Assembly: GCA_023247345.1 (NCBI GenBank)
Contig: JAHFGR010000082.1
Span: 1 to 5,986 of the forward strand
Length of the DNA stretch: 5,986 nucleotides
DNA from: Microcaldota archaeon
GTDB taxonomy: Archaea; Micrarchaeota; Micrarchaeia; Anstonellales; Bilamarchaeaceae
Direction of reading: 5' to 3'
The translations under genes and the position numbers were made by a program. This document shows, piece after piece, positions 2,337 through 5,986 of the stretch; position 1 is the stretch's first letter, and each line of letters begins with the position of its first letter. Under the pieces are notes generated by a model. It was given only the letters and a program-made list of their open reading frames with translations, was not told the DNA's origin and did not search any database.

Positions 2337-3866
2337 ATGGTTGCTAACATGAATCCAAGGAATATAGATGCTAAACCTGAAGTTAAAGATACGAAGCCTA
2401 ATGGTACTTCAAATGGCGTTAGCAGAAGATGGTTTGGGGTTAGGTTACTGGATGCTGCACTAGAAGCACGGGCACGTACAGTACAAAAAAACGATTTTAG
2501 ACGCGGCTTAACAGCTACAGATGCAGAAACAAGAAGCGCGTACGTTTCTGGATTAGCAGAAGAAGCAAAAGGCAATGTAAAAGTCGCTAAGCTAGTAGTT
2601 GACCAAATCCTAAAAAGTGGCGATTACCTTGCAGTCCAACTTATTGATCAATTCATAAAACTTTATCCTACTCTTTCTCAAAAACACAGGGGGAATATAT
2701 TTGAAAGGATAGTAAATGAATTCGTAAGTGCTACAAACAGAACTGCAATTTCGGACTTCAAGGCAGTAAGATTAGCTAGGATGCTCGAACTTATAGGAAA
2801 GGAAAGCAAAACAACTTACAAAGATGACGAAGGCCCGATGTTTGATGATAAAGTCGCAAAACTGATTACAAGACTAAGAGAGATAATTAATGATGATTTT
2901 CAATATTACCACGAGAACGCAGCAATAAGAGTTGCATGCGCAAGGGTTGGTTGGGCATTTGATGGAGACACTGAATTTTTAAATGAAAGATTGCACGATT
3001 CGCAAACTGCAGAATTTGCAGTAGAGGCTATGATGAGCACAAGCGATACGCGTACAATGCTCGTTGCAAAGGCAATGAATGGCGATGCGCAGAACATTGC
3101 AGTTATAATGTCTCGCATGCCAGAGGAAAAAGTAAGACCAATATTACTAAGCTGGATATTCAGAGGAGACGAACGATTAGCTGTTTATGCATTAGCTGTT
3201 GTTGCAGTTAGGCAGAACATATCTGACCAGTTTAAACTAGCTGCAAGAGCAAAGTTAATGGCGCCCGATGGGCCAGTAAAACGAGCAGCTATGGATGTTT
3301 GCGCAAACAATATGATGCCTGTGGTCCTTCCGCATTTACTGGATTTAGTAAAGGTTACAAAAGACATAAATGTTAAACAAAAATGCGTTGCAGCAATGGC
3401 GAAATTCGCTGCTAACGGCAATATGTTAGCAAAAGAAATGCTAGTTGAAACATTAAAATCAGGAGATCATGTTGCTAAGAACCTTGCAATAGGCTATTCT
3501 TTAGTTAATGGATTACATTATACAATACCAACATTAGTGGAATTATTCAGAAATCGAAAAGAGAATAAGGAAACAAGAGACAACGTACAAAAAGTAGTTT
3601 TCGCTTTTGCTGTTACTCGTATTAAGGAAGCAGTAGATGGGTTAGTAGAAATACAAAAGATAAGATCAGCTGAATTAACAGACAAAATACTTAGATTAAA
3701 ACACACGGCTCTGCAAGGAACAAAAGCACAGAAACTAAAGGCAATGGAAGAACTAGAAGCATATGCTGCTCGTGGTTTAAGGCAAGCAATTAATGCACTT
3801 GTTGATATAGACAGGGCAAAAGAAAGAAGCAAACCTTGGAAATTAAGAGACAGGACATTCTTTTAA
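2337..3866 (+). CDS. Large HEAT-like alpha-solenoid protein, unknown function (509 aa)
   Basis: No specific family is recognised. The first 30 or so residues are polar and probably disordered (rich in K, P, N, D). From about residue 35 to the end the protein is almost entirely alpha-helical, with repeating pairs of amphipathic helices of some 30-40 residues, for example AVYALAVVAVRQNISDQFKL, PVKRAAMDVCANNM and VKQKCVAAMAKFAANGNMLA. This is the pattern of HEAT/ARM solenoids, which usually act as protein- or RNA-binding scaffolds. There is no signal peptide, membrane segment or catalytic motif, and the C-terminus is basic (KERSKPWKLRDRTFF). ATG 2337 is taken as start; ATG 2349 is an alternative, and neither has a good Shine-Dalgarno. 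The gene lies 74 bp upstream of secF on the same strand, but a TATA candidate in the gap argues against a strict operon. Confidence 0.75.
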   Translation: MVANMNPRNIDAKPEVKDTKPNGTSNGVSRRWFGVRLLDAALEARARTVQKNDFRRGLTATDAETRSAYVSGLAEEAKGNVKVAKLVVDQILKSGDYLAVQLIDQFIKLYPTLSQKHRGNIFERIVNEFVSATNRTAISDFKAVRLARMLELIGKESKTTYKDDEGPMFDDKVAKLITRLREIINDDFQYYHENAAIRVACARVGWAFDGDTEFLNERLHDSQTAEFAVEAMMSTSDTRTMLVAKAMNGDAQNIAVIMSRMPEEKVRPILLSWIFRGDERLAVYALAVVAVRQNISDQFKLAARAKLMAPDGPVKRAAMDVCANNMMPVVLPHLLDLVKVTKDINVKQKCVAAMAKFAANGNMLAKEMLVETLKSGDHVAKNLAIGYSLVNGLHYTIPTLVELFRNRKENKETRDNVQKVVFAFAVTRIKEAVDGLVEIQKIRSAELTDKILRLKHTALQGTKAQKLKAMEELEAYAARGLRQAINALVDIDRAKERSKPWKLRDRTFF

Positions 3867-3889
3867 CAAACTATTTAAACCTAATTTTC

Positions 3890-3897
3890 CATATAAC
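3890..3897 (+). promoter_or_regulatory. TATA-like box before secF
   Basis: CATATAAC would place a transcription start near 3919, about 20 nt before the secF ATG. Another A/T box, TATTTAAAC (3872-3880), lies further up. A GTGAG sequence at 3928-3932 is a plausible Shine-Dalgarno 8 nt before the ATG. Confidence 0.35.
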
Positions 3898-3940
3898 AAT
3901 AGCTAATTTGTCAATCTAATTAATAATGTGAGTTGCATTT

Positions 3941-5035
3941 ATGAACATTTACGAAGGAAATTATAAACGACTATTAATACCTCCATTAATTCTAATTATC
4001 GCTTCGCTTTATTTTATACCCCAGATACATCTTGGTGTTGATTTCAAAGGCGGAACGCTTATTACGCTTACTTTAAATGAAAAAATCGACAAAGACCAAT
4101 TAACGGCTGATCTCGCAAAAGAAGGAATAAACGCGAATGTGCGTATTTTTGAAACTACGTTGGGCTTTAAGGCAGAGATAGAGGCAGAACAAAGCGAGAT
4201 GTTATTGAAAGCTGATCAGCTCAAAGCAAGCTTTAACGATATGATAAGAAATGTCGAACAACTGGAGGCGAACACATCTAACAATAGCGCTGCATTGCCA
4301 GAATATCTTGAAAAGAGAAAGGAGATAGATGGGATTACAAACCAGCTTTTCGCGCTTGCAAAAATAGATAAAAATGCAGGCGATATTGGAAATTTAAATG
4401 ACTTAAGAAAAGAGATGGAAAGCGCGTATAATCAAGTTTATACTAATTATCGGGATTTGATTTCAAAACCAATAGAAAGATCGGTTAAATATACATCAAT
4501 ATCAATACAATCAGTCAGCCCGGCGCTAAGCACGCGATTCATAGAAAAGGCAACTTACGTAGTAGTATTGTCCGCATTGTTAAGTGTTGTTTTTGTTTTC
4601 TTATTTTTCAGAAAGCTCGTACCGGGCGCGGCAGTTTTGATAGGCGCAGCGAGCGATGTTACTATTGCATTGGGCGCTATGGGCATGTTTGGCATTCCGC
4701 TTACGCTACCAAGCTTTGCAGCATTAATGATGCTGGTTGGTTTCTCGTTAGATACAGATATATTGCTTACAAAGAGAATGCTTGACAGGCCTGGCAATAG
4801 CAGAGAAAAAACATATGACGCATTTAAAACCGGAGTAACAATGAGCATTGCGGCAATACTGGCATTTACTGTTTTGTTCCTGATTGCCAATGCAACAAGA
4901 ATATCAACATATTTCGATATCTCAGCCGTAGCACTCGCAGGGCTCGTAGGAGATATATTCGCAACATGGGGGATAAATGCGGTATTATTGCTTTGGTATG
5001 TGGAAAGCAAAGAGAAAACATATGGAAATGGATAA
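3941..5035 (+). CDS. secF: Protein translocase subunit SecF
   Basis: SecF partners SecD in the SecDF membrane complex, which helps pull proteins across the membrane after the SecY channel. TM1 (residues about 11-31) is followed by the signature GVDFKGGT (32-39). SVSPALSTRFIEKA (191-204) leads into TM2. Five more membrane segments lie near 206-223, 228-249, 253-272, 299-318 and 327-352. They carry the conserved LVGFSLDTDILLTKRML (265-281) and GLVGDIFATWGINAVLLLWY (334-353) motifs. At 364 residues it is longer than the roughly 280-300 usual for archaeal SecF; the surplus is a charged, coiled-coil-like insertion at about 82-178 in the first external domain. secD follows 40 nt downstream, so the pair is almost certainly co-transcribed. 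Confidence 0.95.
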   Translation: MNIYEGNYKRLLIPPLILIIASLYFIPQIHLGVDFKGGTLITLTLNEKIDKDQLTADLAKEGINANVRIFETTLGFKAEIEAEQSEMLLKADQLKASFNDMIRNVEQLEANTSNNSAALPEYLEKRKEIDGITNQLFALAKIDKNAGDIGNLNDLRKEMESAYNQVYTNYRDLISKPIERSVKYTSISIQSVSPALSTRFIEKATYVVVLSALLSVVFVFLFFRKLVPGAAVLIGAASDVTIALGAMGMFGIPLTLPSFAALMMLVGFSLDTDILLTKRMLDRPGNSREKTYDAFKTGVTMSIAAILAFTVLFLIANATRISTYFDISAVALAGLVGDIFATWGINAVLLLWYVESKEKTYGNG

Positions 5036-5063
5036 AGAAAATAGCTAAGAATGAGAAAATGCA

Positions 5064-5070
5064 AGGTTGA
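5064..5070 (+). promoter_or_regulatory. Ribosome binding site of secD
   Basis: AGGTTGA, a near match to the archaeal AGGTGA core, lies 5 nt before the ATG at 5076. It supports this start over the out-of-frame ATGs at 5051 and 5059 in the short secF-secD gap. Confidence 0.55.
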
Positions 5071-5075
5071 TACAA

Positions 5076-5986
5076 ATGGAAGGACAAAAGGTTGACAGAC
5101 GAATTGTCTTAATATTCATACTCCTGAGTTTATTCATAATAGGCGTATTTTTATATAAACAATTTGCTGGCCTGATACTGATATTGGCCCTGATTGTATT
5201 CGGTTCGCTCGCTGTTTTATGGAAAGAAAAAAATATAAAAATCGCCGGACTAATCGCACTGGTTGCGCTCGCACTTTTAAATATGGGATTGAATGGCGTT
5301 AAATTCGGCATAGATTTCAGTGGCGGGGTAAGATTGCCCATTGTGCTTGAAAAATCAGTTGACCAGGAAACAATGAACAACTTAGTGGACATTGTAAAAA
5401 AGCGCGTTAATTTCCTAGGCTTAGCAGAGGTACGCGTACGCGCAATAGGCGATAATGCAATACATGTAGAGTTAGCAAAAGCTGGGCAAACTGATATAGA
5501 TGCAATTCAAAAAATACTGTCAGAGCAGGGCGTTTTTATTGGCGTGGCCAACGGCACAGTAGCATTACGCGGTGAGGACGTTTATCGGGAATCAATTGGA
5601 GCTATTGCCAGCCAACAGTATGACTGGAGCGTTTCTTTCAGGCTAACTGCAAAAGGCGCAGAAAGTTTTGCAAAGGCAGTTGAAGGCAAGGGCGATATGC
5701 CGCTTTATATGTTTATAGACCGGCCAAGCGATGCGATCGTATTTGTTTCAATTAAGGATTTGAGAGAAAAGGCTCCCGGAGATGCAACAGATAATGAAGT
5801 AATAAAAACAGCCAGAGAAGCATTAACGCTGGAAGGCGATGATATTGACCTCTATTTAATAGACAGTAAAGACAATGGCAACAAAAATAATGTCAACAAT
5901 ACAATTCCGGAACCAAAAACAAATAGAACAATTGCGATTATTGCTAATAACGAAAGCGAAGAACTAAAAAACCAAATAAAACAAAA
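5076..5986 (+). CDS. secD: Protein translocase subunit SecD (5' part, runs off window)
   Basis: 303 codons are present before the window ends. Three hydrophobic segments near residues 10-27, 30-48 and 55-72 precede the SecD signature GIDFSGGVRLPIVLE (78-92). Extra N-terminal membrane segments before this motif are, as far as recalled, a feature of archaeal SecD. KKRVNFLGLAEVRVRAIGDN (108-127) followed by AIHVELA (128-134) corresponds to the conserved KRVNxxGxxEPxVxxxGxxxIxVELP region of the large external domain. The familiar P-glutamate spacing is altered and the ELA replaces ELP. The stretch 265-285 is N/K-rich and probably a loop. The remaining external domain and the C-terminal membrane block lie outside the window. 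ATG 5076 has a good ribosome binding site, and the gene sits 40 nt after secF. Confidence 0.93.
   Translation, partial: MEGQKVDRRIVLIFILLSLFIIGVFLYKQFAGLILILALIVFGSLAVLWKEKNIKIAGLIALVALALLNMGLNGVKFGIDFSGGVRLPIVLEKSVDQETMNNLVDIVKKRVNFLGLAEVRVRAIGDNAIHVELAKAGQTDIDAIQKILSEQGVFIGVANGTVALRGEDVYRESIGAIASQQYDWSVSFRLTAKGAESFAKAVEGKGDMPLYMFIDRPSDAIVFVSIKDLREKAPGDATDNEVIKTAREALTLEGDDIDLYLIDSKDNGNKNNVNNTIPEPKTNRTIAIIANNESEELKNQIKQ

Noticed and set aside
4555..5064. 169-codon minus-strand open frame opposite secF
   Set aside because: Shadow of the secF membrane segments; the plus-strand frame has unambiguous SecF motifs.

Overview
The window looks like a piece of a small, A/T-rich archaeal genome. Protein-coding genes are preceded by archaeal-type TATA boxes, several at leaderless spacing. 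SecF and SecD are of the archaeal type. Two tRNA genes are interrupted at non-anticodon positions by introns with bulge-helix-bulge (BHB)-like junctions. Non-canonical D-loop and T-loop tRNA introns are known from Thermoproteales and from ultra-small archaea of the ARMAN/Micrarchaeota type, whose splicing endonuclease tolerates relaxed BHB sites. With no integrase, ribosomal RNA or marker protein to go on, a DPANN/Micrarchaeota-like host is an inference only.

Layout. 1-70 is a run of ten heptamers that each begin with GC. 75-243 is tRNA-Leu(CAG), split into three exons by a 43-nt D-loop intron and a 41-nt T-loop intron. 244-1706 is an accessory stretch. It holds a minus-strand small membrane ORF followed, after an amber codon, by a second short ORF that runs antisense into the tRNA; a divergently placed DUF1059-like gene; a tiny membrane ORF without a start codon; a possible structured RNA carrying a degenerate copy of the tRNA-Leu 3' end; and a ribbon-helix-helix/MazF-type toxin-antitoxin operon. 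1707-2154 is tRNA-Ala(CGC): 75 nt of exons spread over 448 bp by a 170-nt D-loop intron and a 203-nt T-loop intron. 2337-3866 encodes a 509-residue alpha-solenoid (HEAT-like) protein of unknown function. 3941-5035 is secF and 5076 to the window edge is the 5' part of secD.

How the parts relate. SecF and SecD form the SecDF membrane complex that assists protein translocation; the HEAT-like gene just upstream has its own likely promoter and no established link to them. The toxin-antitoxin pair overlaps by 8 nt and has a 14-bp palindrome at its likely transcription start, fitting autoregulation. It ends 17 bp before tRNA-Ala, so read-through into the tRNA is possible.

The most unusual material is in the tRNA introns. 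The T-loop introns of the two tRNAs sit at the same position (59/60) and share about 30 of 36 aligned positions at their 5' ends plus a 7-nt 3' junction, as if one intron had spread between tRNA genes. The tRNA-Ala copy has an extra segment of about 160 nt that folds by eye into a multi-branched RNA domain. The tRNA-Ala D-loop intron carries an array of perfect hairpins, two of which differ by one compensatory base-pair change. These are the best candidates for something undescribed.
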